A DNA stretch of 47,128 nt from JASHVB01 sp049522565 (GCA_049522565.1 JBEKNT010000006.1:1-47128), one strand, 5' to 3'. Shown: positions 35,752 through 45,269, counted from the stretch's first letter. The notes: a model not told the origin generated them from the letters alone. Numbers and translations: made by a program.

Positions 35752-36260
35752 ATCGGACTCCCCAACGTTGATTGATCATCCGATGTGGCGGCGATCGGGA
35801 AGACCCTGCGCCCGGTCTTTGCATAAGCGTGCAATGAGCGCGTCATCCGCCCGCTAATTGCATGCTTGCGTGACCGATAGTTCTGCGAATTTATTGGCAG
35901 ATTTGCGTGATTCTGCTTTTGCAACATGAAATTATTATACCGTAACGTAGCGGTTATGGTCTTGTCAGCATGCGGTGAAACAAGCAATAATCGAATGCGC
36001 ATTCCGCCGTTCCGTCGATCCGCATCGTGGCGTGACTCCGCCATGACAGAGCGCGCGATTGTTCGGATTCTGACCGATCGAACCTGTTTGCATGAAACCA
36101 TCGTCAGGCATCTGCTCGCCGGCGTTGCTCCACCGTTAGTTTCGTGTGATACCAAGGCGCCGGCGCGTGTGTTCCGGTGAGCGGCCGCTCGGTCGTATCG
36201 ATGGCCGCAGCGCGACGTCGCCCTGCGCGTCAGGGCGTGCTTCGCGATCGATCGAACCGA
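35752..36260. other. AT-rich intergenic region between RTX gene and alkB-like gene
   Basis: A clear drop in GC content occurs at about 35840-36010 (GAATTTATTGG, GAAATTATTATACCG). It may hold the RTX gene promoter. One short frame at 35926-36180 begins MKLLYRNVAVMVLSACGE, which looks like a lipoprotein signal, but it has no ribosome site and its remainder has no familiar features, so I do not call it. Confidence 0.4.
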
Positions 36261-36935
36261 TCAAAGCGCCTTGCGAAATGTCAAATTGATCCGGCAGCGT
36301 CCGGTCAGCACGTCCTCGCCGTCAGCCAGCTTATCCACGCCATGGAATGCCAGCCGCGATGGCCCGCCCCACACCACGACGTCGCCGCTCTCCAGGCGCA
36401 CGCGCCGCGGCCGGTCGGCGCGACGCAGGCCGCCGAACAGGAACACCGCCGGCAATCCCAGCGATACCGAAACGATCGGTGCGGCGAAATCGCGCTCGTT
36501 GCGGTCCTGATGCAGCGTCAGCCGAGCGCCTGGTGCGTAGCGGTTGATCAGGCACCCGTCGGGCACGAACCCGGCGAACCCGCCCGCCATCGCCGCGCCC
36601 GCCGCCGCGTCCAGCAACCGCGGCGGCATCGCCGGCCACGCCCGCCCGCTTTCCGGGTCGATCGCATCGTAGCGATAGCCGGTGCGATCGGTGATCCAAC
36701 CGACCTCCCCGCAATTGGTCATCGCCACCGACATGACATGTCCACCCGGCGTCACCATGTGGCGGAATGGCGCCGCCGTCAGCACCGGCTCCAACGCGCG
36801 CAGCAGCGCCGCCGCGTCGTTCGTGACAAAGCCCCGCAGCACGACGGCGCCCGCGGCCAATGGTTCGATGGCGCCGCCGCGCCTGGGATTGCTGGCGAAC
36901 AGATCGTCCATGCCCGTGCCGTCAAGCTGGCTCAT
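36261..36935 (-). CDS. alkB: AlkB-like alpha-ketoglutarate-dependent dioxygenase
   Basis: The 224-aa protein matches the AlkB family of Fe(II)/2-oxoglutarate dioxygenases that reverse alkyl damage on DNA or RNA. The iron-binding HxD is in LTLHQDRNERDF (near 140), the second His in RLAFHGVDKL, and the 2-oxoglutarate Arg pair in RCRINLTFR at the end. NRYAPGA and SVSLGLPAVFLFGG are family motifs. ATG 36935 or ATG 36911 are both reasonable; the latter gives 216 aa, the E. coli length. No ada gene is near, so adaptive-response regulation is not evident. Confidence 0.92.
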   Translation of the reverse strand: MSQLDGTGMDDLFASNPRRGGAIEPLAAGAVVLRGFVTNDAAALLRALEPVLTAAPFRHMVTPGGHVMSVAMTNCGEVGWITDRTGYRYDAIDPESGRAWPAMPPRLLDAAAGAAMAGGFAGFVPDGCLINRYAPGARLTLHQDRNERDFAAPIVSVSLGLPAVFLFGGLRRADRPRRVRLESGDVVVWGGPSRLAFHGVDKLADGEDVLTGRCRINLTFRKAL

Positions 36936-37029
36936 TGGATGCCCTGATGTAGCGTGGCAGACGGCCGCCATGAGCGGGGAGAGGATTGGCAATGAATGAC
37001 GCCGTGCATGCCCGTTCCGTTCAGCAATA

Positions 37030-37171
37030 TTTTAACACGGAGGAAGAGCGAGAGCCACGGAGGGCCACGGAGCATGGTCCATCCGCTTCGATCGCCGGTG
37101 TCCCCGTACGCGGCATTATGAATGAATCCTCCGTGGCCCTCGGTGGCTCTCGCTGTTCCTCCGTGTTAAAA
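37030..37171. repeat. 43-bp inverted repeat (intergenic palindromic element)
   Basis: Arms 37030-37072 and 37129-37171 are reverse complements at 41 of 43 positions, separated by 56 bases. The arms begin TTTTAACACGGAGGA and contain internal near-repeats of CCACGGAG. Related AACACGGAGG texts occur between genes in many proteobacteria, as I recall. It lies between the start of the alkB-like gene and cydA, so its transcript could affect neither coding region directly. Confidence 0.92.
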
Positions 37172-37360
37172 TCTTGCGCTGTTACCGACAGCACCGACCG
37201 CCGTGGCAATGCATGTCCGCGCATTCAGCCATGACGGTTGGTGCCGTCGCCTGCCGCAAGACCTCGGCCCTTCGGGCGCCTGGAATGACGCAATCGTAAC
37301 TCGCCGCGCCAAATCCGCGGCTTATGGTACCGACCCGCCGGTGAGGGAGACCCGTCCGCT

Positions 37361-38761
37361 ATGACGCTCGACCCGCTGTTGTTGTCGCGGTTGCAATTCG
37401 TCTGGGTGATCGGCTGGCACATCCTGTTGCCGGCGTTCACCATCGGCCTCGCCGCCTATATCGCCTGTCTCGAAGGCACCGGGTTGGTCACCGGGCGCGA
37501 GATCTATGTCCGCATCTCCACCTTCTGGACCAAGGTGTTCTCGGTCGCCTTCGGCATGGGCGTCGTCTCCGGCATCATCATGCCTTTCCAGTTCGGCACC
37601 AACTGGAGCCGCTACGCCTACGCCACCGCCAACATCATCTCGCCGATGCTGGCCTATGAAGGCCTCATGGCGTTCTTCCTGGAGGCCGCCTTCCTCGGCG
37701 TGCTGCTGTTCGGCCGCAAGCTGGTGCCGCGCTGGGCGCATTTCTTCGCCGCGGTGATGGTGGCGGTCGGCACGCTGTTCTCCTCGTTCTGGATCCTGGC
37801 GGTGAACAGTTGGATGCAGACGCCGGCCGGCGCGAAGCTGGTGGACGGGCGCTTCATACCGCAGAGCTGGCTGGAGATCGTGTTCAGCCCCTCGTTCCCC
37901 ACCCGGCTCGGCCACACCGTCGTCGGGTTCTACATCACCACCGGTTTCGTCGTGCTGAGCGTCGCTGCCGGCTACCTGCTGCACGAACGCTTCGTGCCCG
38001 AAGCGCGCCGCATGCTGTCCACCACGCTCTGGCTGTTGCTCGGCCTGATCCCGCTGCAGATTTTCCTCGGCGATGCCTCCGGCCTGGTTACCGCGCAATA
38101 TCAGCCCGCCAAGCTTGCCGCGATCGAGGCGCGCTGGGACACCGGCTCGCGCGTGCCGCTGACGCTGTTCGCGATCCCCGACCAGACGAATGCCGTCAAC
38201 CACGACGCAATCGAGATCCCCGCACTCGGCAGCCTGATCCTGACCCACGACATCGACGGCACGGTGCGCGGACTGAAGGATTTTCCGCGCGAAGACTGGC
38301 CGCCGGTGATCATACCGTTCTTCACCTTCCGCATCATGGTCGGCGTCGGCTTGCTGATGCTGGCGATCGTCGTCGCCGGCAATGCGTTGCGCCGCGCCGA
38401 CCGGGTGTTCACCAACCGCGCGTTCCTGCGCGTCTGCCAGTTCGCTGCACCGCTGGGCTTCCTCGCCGTGCTGGCCGGCTGGGCCACCACCGAGGTCGGC
38501 CGCCAACCCTGGACGGTGTACGGCCTGCTGCGTACGGCGGATTCCGTCACGCCGTCGCTCACCGGCTGGAACGTGCTGGTATCCCTGCTCGGCTACGTGG
38601 TGGCGTACGCGATCATCTTCCCCGGCGGCGGCCTGGTCATGGCGCGCATCGTGCGCGCCGGCCCATCCGAAGCGGTGGAGGACGCCGCCGTGGAGAGCGG
38701 CCGGCCGCGTTCACCCGTGCGCGCGGTCCCGGAAGCACGCGCCGGCGGAGGCGCCGCATGA
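37361..38761 (+). CDS. cydA: Cytochrome bd-type quinol oxidase subunit I
   Basis: The 466-aa inner-membrane subunit oxidises quinol and carries haems b558, b595 and d. His20 (WHILLPAF), His185 (GHTVVGFY) and a Met in FFTFRIMVG fit the haem ligands; Glu100 and Glu108 (YEGLMAFFLE) fit the proton path. The Q loop is short and GRQPWTVYGLLRT is present, as in the cyanide-insensitive (CIO) group rather than E. coli CydA. GAGGGAGA precedes ATG 37361. It overlaps cydB by ATGA. The C-terminal tail is Arg/Pro-rich and hydrophilic. Confidence 0.95.
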   Translation: MTLDPLLLSRLQFVWVIGWHILLPAFTIGLAAYIACLEGTGLVTGREIYVRISTFWTKVFSVAFGMGVVSGIIMPFQFGTNWSRYAYATANIISPMLAYEGLMAFFLEAAFLGVLLFGRKLVPRWAHFFAAVMVAVGTLFSSFWILAVNSWMQTPAGAKLVDGRFIPQSWLEIVFSPSFPTRLGHTVVGFYITTGFVVLSVAAGYLLHERFVPEARRMLSTTLWLLLGLIPLQIFLGDASGLVTAQYQPAKLAAIEARWDTGSRVPLTLFAIPDQTNAVNHDAIEIPALGSLILTHDIDGTVRGLKDFPREDWPPVIIPFFTFRIMVGVGLLMLAIVVAGNALRRADRVFTNRAFLRVCQFAAPLGFLAVLAGWATTEVGRQPWTVYGLLRTADSVTPSLTGWNVLVSLLGYVVAYAIIFPGGGLVMARIVRAGPSEAVEDAAVESGRPRSPVRAVPEARAGGGAA

Positions 38762-39771
38762 GCCCGGCATTCGATTTCGTGCCCGTCTGGACCTGCATCC
38801 TCGGGATCGGCGTGTTCTTCTATGTGCTGCTCGACGGCTTCGATCTCGGCGTCGGCATCCTGTACGGCCGGGCGCCGGATCGCGAAGCGCGCAACCTCAT
38901 GATGAACGCGATCGCACCGGTGTGGGACGGCAACGAAACCTGGCTGGTGCTGGGCGGCCTGGGATTGCTGGCGGCGTTCCCGCTCGCCTATGCCATCATC
39001 ATCCCGGCGGTGTATTTCCCCATCGCCATCATGCTGCTGGCGCTGATCTTCCGTGGCGTGGCCTTCGAGTTCCGCTTTCGCGATGCGCCGCATCGCGGTT
39101 TCTGGGATCACGGCTTCGCGTATGGTTCCCTCATCGCCACCTTCGCGCAGGGCATCGTCCTGGGTGCGTTCATCCAGGGTTTCCAGACCGACGGACACGA
39201 GTTTACCGGCAGCAGCCTGGATTGCTTCACGCCGTTCTCGCTGGCGACCGGGGTCTGCCTGGTGTTCGGCTACGCCTTGCTCGGCGCCGGCTGGCTGGTG
39301 CTGAAGACCGAGGGCGCCTTGCAAGCCTGGGCGCGGCGACGCGGCCGCTTCGCGCTCGGTGGCGTTTGCGTGGCCGTGCTGGTGGTCAGCGTCTGGACGC
39401 CGCTGATGCAACCCGACATCGCCGGGCGCTGGTTCGCCTGGCCGAACATCGTGCTGCTGTCGCCGGTGCCGATCGTCACGCTGCTGATCGCCTGGGCCGA
39501 GTGGCGTGCCCTGCTGCGCCCGAGCGCCGATGTCGGACCGTTCGCCGGCGCCGTCGCGCTGTTCGCCATGTCCTATCTCGGCATTGCCATCAGCCTGTGG
39601 CCGATGATCGTGCCGTACCGGCTCACGCTGTGGCAGGCGGCATCGGATCCTTCGACCCAGGCCTTCCTGCTGGTCGGCACCCTGTTCCTGCTCCCGGTGA
39701 TCCTGGTCTACACGGGTTGGTCGTACTGGGTGTTCCGCGGCAAGGTGCGCGCGGATATCGGCTATCATTGA
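38758..39771 (+). CDS. cydB: Cytochrome bd-type quinol oxidase subunit II
   Basis: The 337-aa membrane subunit partners CydA. The N-terminal signature YVLLDGFDLGVGILYG and then NAIAPVWDGNETWLVLGG are diagnostic of CydB. About eight membrane helices follow, including AYAIIIPAVYFPIAIMLLAL and ISLWPMIVPYRLTLW near the end. ATG 38758 overlaps the cydA stop (ATGA). There is no CydX-like small ORF behind it; its stop overlaps the convergent MFS gene's stop region by 7 bases. No cydCD genes are in the window. Confidence 0.95.
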   Translation: MSPAFDFVPVWTCILGIGVFFYVLLDGFDLGVGILYGRAPDREARNLMMNAIAPVWDGNETWLVLGGLGLLAAFPLAYAIIIPAVYFPIAIMLLALIFRGVAFEFRFRDAPHRGFWDHGFAYGSLIATFAQGIVLGAFIQGFQTDGHEFTGSSLDCFTPFSLATGVCLVFGYALLGAGWLVLKTEGALQAWARRRGRFALGGVCVAVLVVSVWTPLMQPDIAGRWFAWPNIVLLSPVPIVTLLIAWAEWRALLRPSADVGPFAGAVALFAMSYLGIAISLWPMIVPYRLTLWQAASDPSTQAFLLVGTLFLLPVILVYTGWSYWVFRGKVRADIGYH

Positions 39772-40952
39772 GCCTTCTGCATGCTGAGTCGCGCCCAGGC
39801 GGTGAGCAGCAACACGCCGATCGCCGCGACCTCGAACCCGCGGCGATAGCCGGTCACCGCCAGCAGCCCGCCGAACGCCAGCGACCCGGTACTCTGGCCG
39901 AGGAACAACGCCATGGCGAAGGCGGCCACGGCGGTACCGCGCGCCTCCGGCAATGCCTCGGTGGCGCGCGCCTGCAACACGCCGTGGAACATGTAGAAGG
40001 TATGCCCGAGCATGATCTGCATCAGCGCCACGTCGCGCCACTCCATCGCGACGCCCAGGGCTGCCAGGCCGACGGTCAGACCGATGCCGCCCGCGGTCAG
40101 CAGCCCCGGTTCGCCGAGCCGGCGTAACAGCCGGCGGGCGAAGCGCGTGTAGACAAAGGCGCCGAGGCCGAAGCACGCGACGACCAGCCCCGCATTGCCG
40201 GCCGACAGGCCGAAATCCTGCACAAGATAGGCGCCGACGAAGGGAAACGCGCCGCCGAACAGGCAGGCGCCATCGAAGAACGCGGAAACCAGCAGCCAGA
40301 GCCCGCTGGGACGCGCGAGCAAGCCAAGATAGGCGTGCAGCCCGGGGCTATGCCCGGGCGCTTCGCCGCTGCTGCGCCACAGCGACGCGCCGAGCTGCCA
40401 CCCCAGTACCATCGCGACGCCGATTGTCACCCCGCCGAGCACCAGGAACGATGCCCGCCAACCGAGCCGCTCGGCGATCACGCCGGAAATCGGACCGGTG
40501 ACGAGTTGTGCCATCACCATGCCGGTCAGGAAGCGGCCGATCACCACCTGGCGCTCGGCATAGGGCACGGCGTCGCCGATCCAGGCCATGGCCAACGGAA
40601 TGACCGCGCCGGCGAACAGGCCGGAGATCGCCCGCAGCAGCACCAGCGCGGCGAGCCCGCCGGCACCGGCGCAAGCGACCACCGCGACGCCATACAGCCC
40701 GAGCGCCACGCAGATCACCCGCAGCTTGCCCAGGCGATCGCCGAGCGGACCAAATGCGAGTTGGCCGACGCCGTATGGCAGCATGAAGCCGGCGATCACC
40801 CAGGCGGCGCCGGACACGCTCACGCCCAGGCTGTGCGCCAGCGCCGGCAGCAGCGGATCGAGCAATCGCATGCCGGAGCCCGAAGCGAAACCGGCGGCCG
40901 CCAGCAGGGAAATCGGTGTGGTTCGACGGGCGGGGATGGCCGGTGGCGTCAC
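39765..40952 (-). CDS. Major facilitator superfamily transporter
   Basis: The 395-aa protein has about twelve membrane helices, the MFS layout. The loop between helices 2 and 3 holds FGPLGDRLGKLRV, the signature motif A. VTGPISGVIAERLGWRASF matches helix 5 and the following loop of drug-type exporters. GTG 40952 is chosen because the conserved first helix (LLAAAGFASGSGMRLLDPL) begins soon after it; the frame is open to 41081 with unlikely sequence. It lies 46 bp after pal in the same direction. Substrate unknown; the subgroup includes drug and arabinose exporters. Confidence 0.88.
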   Translation of the reverse strand: MTPPAIPARRTTPISLLAAAGFASGSGMRLLDPLLPALAHSLGVSVSGAAWVIAGFMLPYGVGQLAFGPLGDRLGKLRVICVALGLYGVAVVACAGAGGLAALVLLRAISGLFAGAVIPLAMAWIGDAVPYAERQVVIGRFLTGMVMAQLVTGPISGVIAERLGWRASFLVLGGVTIGVAMVLGWQLGASLWRSSGEAPGHSPGLHAYLGLLARPSGLWLLVSAFFDGACLFGGAFPFVGAYLVQDFGLSAGNAGLVVACFGLGAFVYTRFARRLLRRLGEPGLLTAGGIGLTVGLAALGVAMEWRDVALMQIMLGHTFYMFHGVLQARATEALPEARGTAVAAFAMALFLGQSTGSLAFGGLLAVTGYRRGFEVAAIGVLLLTAWARLSMQKAQ

Positions 40953-40998
40953 GCCGCAGGTGTGCCACTCCCGCAGCGGCGCCGCAACGAACCGGCGG

Positions 40999-41523
40999 TC
41001 ACTGCACCATGGTGATGGCGTTGCGGTTCTTCGCCCAGGCTTCCGGCGTGGAGGCAGGGTCGGTCGGCCGGTCCTTGCCATAGCTGATCAACCGGACCCG
41101 CGCCGGGTTGATGCCGTGCGCCAGGAGATACTCGCGATCCGCGTTGGCGCGCCGCTGGCCCAAGGCGAGGTTGTACTCCTCGGTGCCGCGTTCGTCGCAA
41201 TTGCCGGCGATCACCACGCTGACCGCCGGATAGCGCTGCAACCAGGCGGCCTGCTTGTCGAGCGTGGCGCGCGCATCGTCGCTCAACGTGCTCTGGTCGG
41301 TGGCGAAAAAGATGCGATCGCCGACCGTCTGCACCAGATCCTCTTCGCTGCCCGGCGCCGCATTGCTGGCATAGCCGCCGGCACCACCGCCGGCACCGTT
41401 CGCTCCGCCGGCGCCATACGCCCCGTTGGCGCCCCCCGCGCCGGTGGCAACGCCGGAATCGCCCTGCGAACAGGCCGCCAGCGATACGGCGAGAATCAGT
41501 GCGCTCAGAGTGCTGGGACGCAT
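40999..41523 (-). CDS. pal: Peptidoglycan-associated lipoprotein (OmpA-like)
   Basis: The 174-aa lipoprotein has a lipobox in VSLAACSQGD (Cys near residue 19), so it is lipid-anchored, most likely in the outer membrane. A Gly/Ala/Asn-rich linker of about 30 residues follows (GAGGANGAYGAGGANG). The OmpA/Pal domain (about 63-174) has FFATDQSTLSDDARATLDKQ and NCDERGTEEYNLALGQRRAN, with the Asp and Arg that hold diaminopimelate. AGGAG precedes ATG 41523. The rest of the Tol-Pal system is not in the window. Confidence 0.93.
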   Translation of the reverse strand: MRPSTLSALILAVSLAACSQGDSGVATGAGGANGAYGAGGANGAGGGAGGYASNAAPGSEEDLVQTVGDRIFFATDQSTLSDDARATLDKQAAWLQRYPAVSVVIAGNCDERGTEEYNLALGQRRANADREYLLAHGINPARVRLISYGKDRPTDPASTPEAWAKNRNAITMVQ

Positions 41524-41626
41524 GGCGGCTCCTTCCTGTAACAGCGACGCGCCGGAGCCTAGCGATGCACCGTCATCGCGCAACCGCCAAAGCACGCGTC
41601 GCAACTATTTCATCCGCCGGCCATGC

Positions 41627-42883
41627 TCACACAAACTCGCCGTTGCGCAGCAGCGGTTCTGCCGCACCGTCCGCTGTGATGCCGTCCACATCCACCTGCG
41701 CCGAGCCGATCATCCAATCGACATGGATCAGGCTGCGATTGGCGCCGCGTGCCGCCACCGCGTCGGCGCCGGCCTTGCCGCGATCGGTGAAGCAGCGGCT
41801 GTAGGATTGCCCCAGCGCGATGTGGCACGCCGCGTTCTCGTCGAACAGCGTATTGAAGAACAGCAGCCCGCTGCGCGCGATCGGCGACGACGCCGGCACC
41901 AGCGCGACCTCGCCGAGGCGGCGGGCGCCTTCATCGGTCGAAATCATGCGTTGCAACACGTCCTGTCCGGTGCGCGCCGTGGCCTGCACAATGCTTCCCG
42001 CCTCGAAGCGCACCGCGATGTCCTGGATCAGCGTGCCCTGGTGGGACAGCGGCTTGGTGCTGGCGACGGTGCCTTCGACGCGCCGGCAATGCGGCGTGGT
42101 GAAGACCTCCTCGGTGGGAATGTTCGGATTGCCGGTGATGCCGTTGCGTGCCGTGCTCAGGCCGCCCATCCACTCATGTTGGTCGGCGAGGCCCACGCGC
42201 AGGTCGGTGCCGGGGCCGCGGAAATGCAGCGCGGCGTAGCGTTTCGCATTCAGCAAGCGCCGGCGCGCCATCAGCGTGGCGTTGTGCGCCGCCCAGGCGG
42301 CGATCGGATCGTCGGCATCGACGCGCGACGTGGCGAAGATCGCCTCCCAAAGCTGCGTCACCGCTGCTGCCTCCGGCAGATCGGGAAACACCGCCTTCGC
42401 CCAGGCCGGCGTGGCACTGGCGACGATCGTCCAGTTGATGACCGTGTCGGTGATCAGCTCCAGCGCCGGGCGGTACGCAATCGACCGCGCCTGGTTGGCT
42501 TGCGCGACCTTCGCCGGGTCTTCGCCGGACAGCAGGTTCGGGTCCTCGCCGACGATCGCCAGGCGAGCGGCGCCGCTGCGAAAGGCGGCGGCCATGCCGT
42601 CGTACAGCCAGCCGGCCGCCTTGCCGAAACTGTCGTCGGGCGCCAGGCGATAGCGCAGCAGCGTAGCCGCGTCGTCCGATAGCAAGGTGGTGACCAGCGA
42701 CGCGCCGGCGCGATAGGCCTGCGCGGTGATGCGCCGGGCCAGCGGCAACGCCTCCAGCGGCGCGGTCATCAGCAGTTCCTGGCCTGGCTGGAGGCCGCCG
42801 AGCCCGACCCGCACCGCGATCTCGGCCAGGCGGTCCAGGCGGCTCTCATGTGTCGTGGCCGACGCGGCGGGGGTGATATCCAT
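41627..42883 (-). CDS. M29-family metalloaminopeptidase
   Basis: The 418-aa protein matches thermophilic-type (M29) aminopeptidases such as AmpS/PepS. The metal site is suggested by the Glu in NIPTEEVFTTPH, the His in AACHIALGQSY and the His/Asp in HVDWMIGS. GPGTDLRVGLADQHEWMGG and GLLFFNTLFDEN are further family motifs. It is cytoplasmic with no signal peptide. ATG 42883 matches the usual 410-420 aa; the open frame upstream to 43177 does not look coding. It lies 103 bp upstream of pal, in the same direction. Confidence 0.93.
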   Translation of the reverse strand: MDITPAASATTHESRLDRLAEIAVRVGLGGLQPGQELLMTAPLEALPLARRITAQAYRAGASLVTTLLSDDAATLLRYRLAPDDSFGKAAGWLYDGMAAAFRSGAARLAIVGEDPNLLSGEDPAKVAQANQARSIAYRPALELITDTVINWTIVASATPAWAKAVFPDLPEAAAVTQLWEAIFATSRVDADDPIAAWAAHNATLMARRRLLNAKRYAALHFRGPGTDLRVGLADQHEWMGGLSTARNGITGNPNIPTEEVFTTPHCRRVEGTVASTKPLSHQGTLIQDIAVRFEAGSIVQATARTGQDVLQRMISTDEGARRLGEVALVPASSPIARSGLLFFNTLFDENAACHIALGQSYSRCFTDRGKAGADAVAARGANRSLIHVDWMIGSAQVDVDGITADGAAEPLLRNGEFV

Positions 42884-43336
42884 CACACGATACGTCCTCT
42901 GCTGTCCGTTGCGGCGATCCTGCCACACTGCGATCCAGCATGCCCCCGGCACGGTCTTCGGGCGAGGTGCGCGTCGTATCGACGTGCAGATCGTCGATCG
43001 TGCCTTGACGCACCAGGGGTGCCTTGCAGCCGCCATGCCCGGCCCCCGGGTCACCACGCGCAGCTTCGCGCGCGGCCGCCACCAGCCGACGGATACGACG
43101 CGCGTCCGGGTCCGGGTCTGCTGCTTGCGCGGCGGGGCCGGGCCACCGGCGCCCGCCTGGACGACCGGCGCTGACACCGCGCGGCTGGCGCCCCCGCCCT
43201 ACGGTGGCTGCGGCGGCGGGCGTCCTCGCTTGCATCGGCGCCGGCGCACATCGAACCGTCCGCCGCCGGCACGCCGCGGCGGAACAACCCGATGCCAAGC
43301 GGAACGAGCCCTTGGCCGCTGGACCCGTGCGAGTCG
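42884..43336. other. Gene-free stretch, no recognisable content
   Basis: Several frames are open because of the GC bias, but none has a plausible start and codon pattern. No hairpin, repeat or RNA gene was recognised. It may hold the promoter of the aminopeptidase gene. Confidence 0.4.
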
Positions 43337-44134
43337 TTACATCGGCGGGTTGACGCCGTGCGTCCCCACGGTCACTGCTCCGGTCGACCAGTGCCCGTCG
43401 GCGTCCTTGCGCGCGGCAAGGAATACCTTGCGGCCCGGCTTGAGGTCGGTCGCGGCGGCGGCCACGAACGTCACCACCGGTGCGTTCGGCGGCACGTGGA
43501 TGGTAACGCTGCCGTCCTTGTAGGTCAGCGTCAGGTCGCGGCCCGATTTCTGCGACGCTACGCCGGTCACCGGGGCGTTGGTCATCATGCTGCCGGGCTC
43601 CAGGTCCCAGGCGTAATGCCCCGCGCCGGCGCCGCGCATCGCCTCGGGGAAGACCAGCACTTCCAGCGCCACGCGCGGGCCGTTGGGGCCGTTGGGGCCG
43701 CTGCGGCTGGCGATGCCGAGAAAGGCGCCATCCTTGACCGAGGAGAGCGGCACGCGCTTCAGCGTCCTGACGGTCAGCGGATCGGCCAAGGCGACCTCCA
43801 GCTTCGAGCCGTCGCGGCTGTTGATGGTCAGCATGTGAGGCGCCACGGCGGCGATGGTGCCGCGGATGCGGGTCGGCGGCGTCGCGGGGGCCGCGGCTGC
43901 GGTTGGCGCGGTGGCCGCTGGCGGCGCTGTAGCTGCGGTTGGCGCTGTAGCCGCGGGCGGCGTGGCGGCGGTCGGCGCGGCCGCTGGCGGCATGGCGGCG
44001 GGCGGGGCGGCGGCGGGTGGCGTGGCAGCCGGGGCCGTCGTGGCCGGCGGCGTGGCGGACGGTGTCTGGGCACTGGCCCCGGCCGCGAGGCCGAGCAGAC
44101 AGGCGCATGTCAGCGCCAGGGTGCGTGCGAGCAT
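43337..44134 (-). CDS. Secreted Ala/Pro/Thr-rich protein with small beta-rich domain
   Basis: The 265-aa protein has a signal peptide (MLARTLALTCACLLGLAAG, cleavage after ASAQ), a low-complexity Ala/Pro/Thr linker of about 65 residues, and a C-terminal domain. That domain starts TRIRGTIAAVAPHMLTINSR and resembles the small beta-barrel of DUF5666-type secreted proteins; a second part has YKDGSVTIHVPPNAPVV. Similar alphaproteobacterial proteins are sometimes mislabelled as metal transporter permeases, but this one has no membrane domain. ATG 44134 is chosen as the signal peptide start. Function unknown; periplasmic or outer-surface location likely. Confidence 0.78.
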   Translation of the reverse strand: MLARTLALTCACLLGLAAGASAQTPSATPPATTAPAATPPAAAPPAAMPPAAAPTAATPPAATAPTAATAPPAATAPTAAAAPATPPTRIRGTIAAVAPHMLTINSRDGSKLEVALADPLTVRTLKRVPLSSVKDGAFLGIASRSGPNGPNGPRVALEVLVFPEAMRGAGAGHYAWDLEPGSMMTNAPVTGVASQKSGRDLTLTYKDGSVTIHVPPNAPVVTFVAAAATDLKPGRKVFLAARKDADGHWSTGAVTVGTHGVNPPM

Positions 44135-44282
44135 CGGCGGTCTCCCCGTGGGTTGTTTGGCGCGACGGATCATAGGGACGATCCAGGTTTCGTGAAGGGG
44201 GGGTAGGGCTGTGGTATGCATGGCCGCAGACGAGGCAACGGCCGCATTATTCCGTCGTGGCGGCGCGGGCGATCGTCCGCAT

Positions 44283-44344
44283 CGTCATCCCCGTGAAATC
44301 GGGATCCCAGCCGGGAGCGGGATCCCGCTTGCGCGGGGATGACG
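44283..44344. repeat. Palindromic intergenic element (GTCATCCCCG type)
   Basis: CGTCATCCCCG at the left end pairs with CGGGGATGACG at the right end, with two internal GGGATCCC copies. Such 'GTCATCCCCG...CGGGATGAC' elements are widespread between proteobacterial genes. It lies between hpnD's 3' end and the secreted protein's 5' end. Confidence 0.8.
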
Positions 44345-44395
44345 ACAGCGGCTGCCGCGTGATGTCACCCGATTTGGTTCATGCGTGACAAGCGT

Positions 44396-45256
44396 TCAGC
44401 CCAGCCCGTAGCGCAGTACCAGCCAGAGCTTCTGCCACCCCGGCAACCCCGCCCGCTGATCCAGCCGAGACCACCCGCGCTGCTCCAGCCGCGACAGGAT
44501 CGCCGCATAGGTCGCGCCCATCAGCCGCGCCGGCTTCATCGCGCGCCGGTCGCACGCCGCCATCGCCGTCCGGGCCTCGGCAAAATACCCGTGCGCCAGG
44601 GCCGCGACCCGTGCGCACACCTCGCCCAGCCGCGGCGCGGCCAGCGCCGCATCCGGATCGAGCGGCACGCCGGCGGCGTCCAGGTATTCCCGTGGCAGGT
44701 ACAGCCGGCCGCGCTCGGCATCCTCCCCCAGGTCGCGCAGGATATTGGTGAGTTGCAGCGCGCGGCCGAGCGCATGGGCCACCCGATCGGCCGCCGGGGA
44801 CGCATCCCCGAAGGCGCGCACCGACAGCCGTCCCACCGCCGCGGCCACCCGGTCGCAATACAGGTCCAGCGTGGCCAGGTCCGGCGCGACAATGACGGTC
44901 TCGGCGTCCATCTGCATGCCGTCCACCACGGCGATGAAGTCCTGCTGGCGCAGATCGAAGCGCTGCACCGCCGCCACCAGCACGCGCGTCACCGGCCCGT
45001 CGGCCTCGCCGCGATACAGCGCGGCGATCCGCTCGCGCCAGGCGGCCAGGCGCGGCAGCTTCTCGGCCAGCTCCCCGGGTTCGTCGGCGATATCGTCGAC
45101 GATCCGGCAGAACGCATAGATCGCATACATCGCCTGGCGCCGGTCCGGCGGCAGCACCCGCATGCCGCGATAGAACGAGGTGCCGGCGGCGCGCACGATC
45201 GCCTCGACGGCGCGCAGATCCTCCGGCGCGGCGTTGGGCAGGGCAGGGGGGCTCAC
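44396..45256 (-). CDS. hpnD: Presqualene diphosphate synthase HpnD
   Basis: The 286-aa squalene/phytoene synthase family enzyme joins two farnesyl diphosphates into presqualene diphosphate. The two Asp-rich motifs are YAFCRIVDDIADEP (near 47-60) and LTNILRDLGEDAERGRLYLP (near 169-188). The HpnD call over HpnC rests on order and on motif style (SFYRGMRVLPPDRRQAMYAI near the start). The start is GTG 45256 with AGGCGG upstream. It follows hpnC by 13 bp and is the last gene of the operon visible here; hpnE is not found downstream. Confidence 0.93.
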   Translation of the reverse strand: MSPPALPNAAPEDLRAVEAIVRAAGTSFYRGMRVLPPDRRQAMYAIYAFCRIVDDIADEPGELAEKLPRLAAWRERIAALYRGEADGPVTRVLVAAVQRFDLRQQDFIAVVDGMQMDAETVIVAPDLATLDLYCDRVAAAVGRLSVRAFGDASPAADRVAHALGRALQLTNILRDLGEDAERGRLYLPREYLDAAGVPLDPDAALAAPRLGEVCARVAALAHGYFAEARTAMAACDRRAMKPARLMGATYAAILSRLEQRGWSRLDQRAGLPGWQKLWLVLRYGLG

Positions 45257-45269
45257 GGGACCGCCTGGC

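Noticed and set aside
35926..36180. Possible 84-aa lipoprotein
   Set aside because: The first 17 residues resemble a lipoprotein signal, but there is no ribosome site, and the rest has low coding character.
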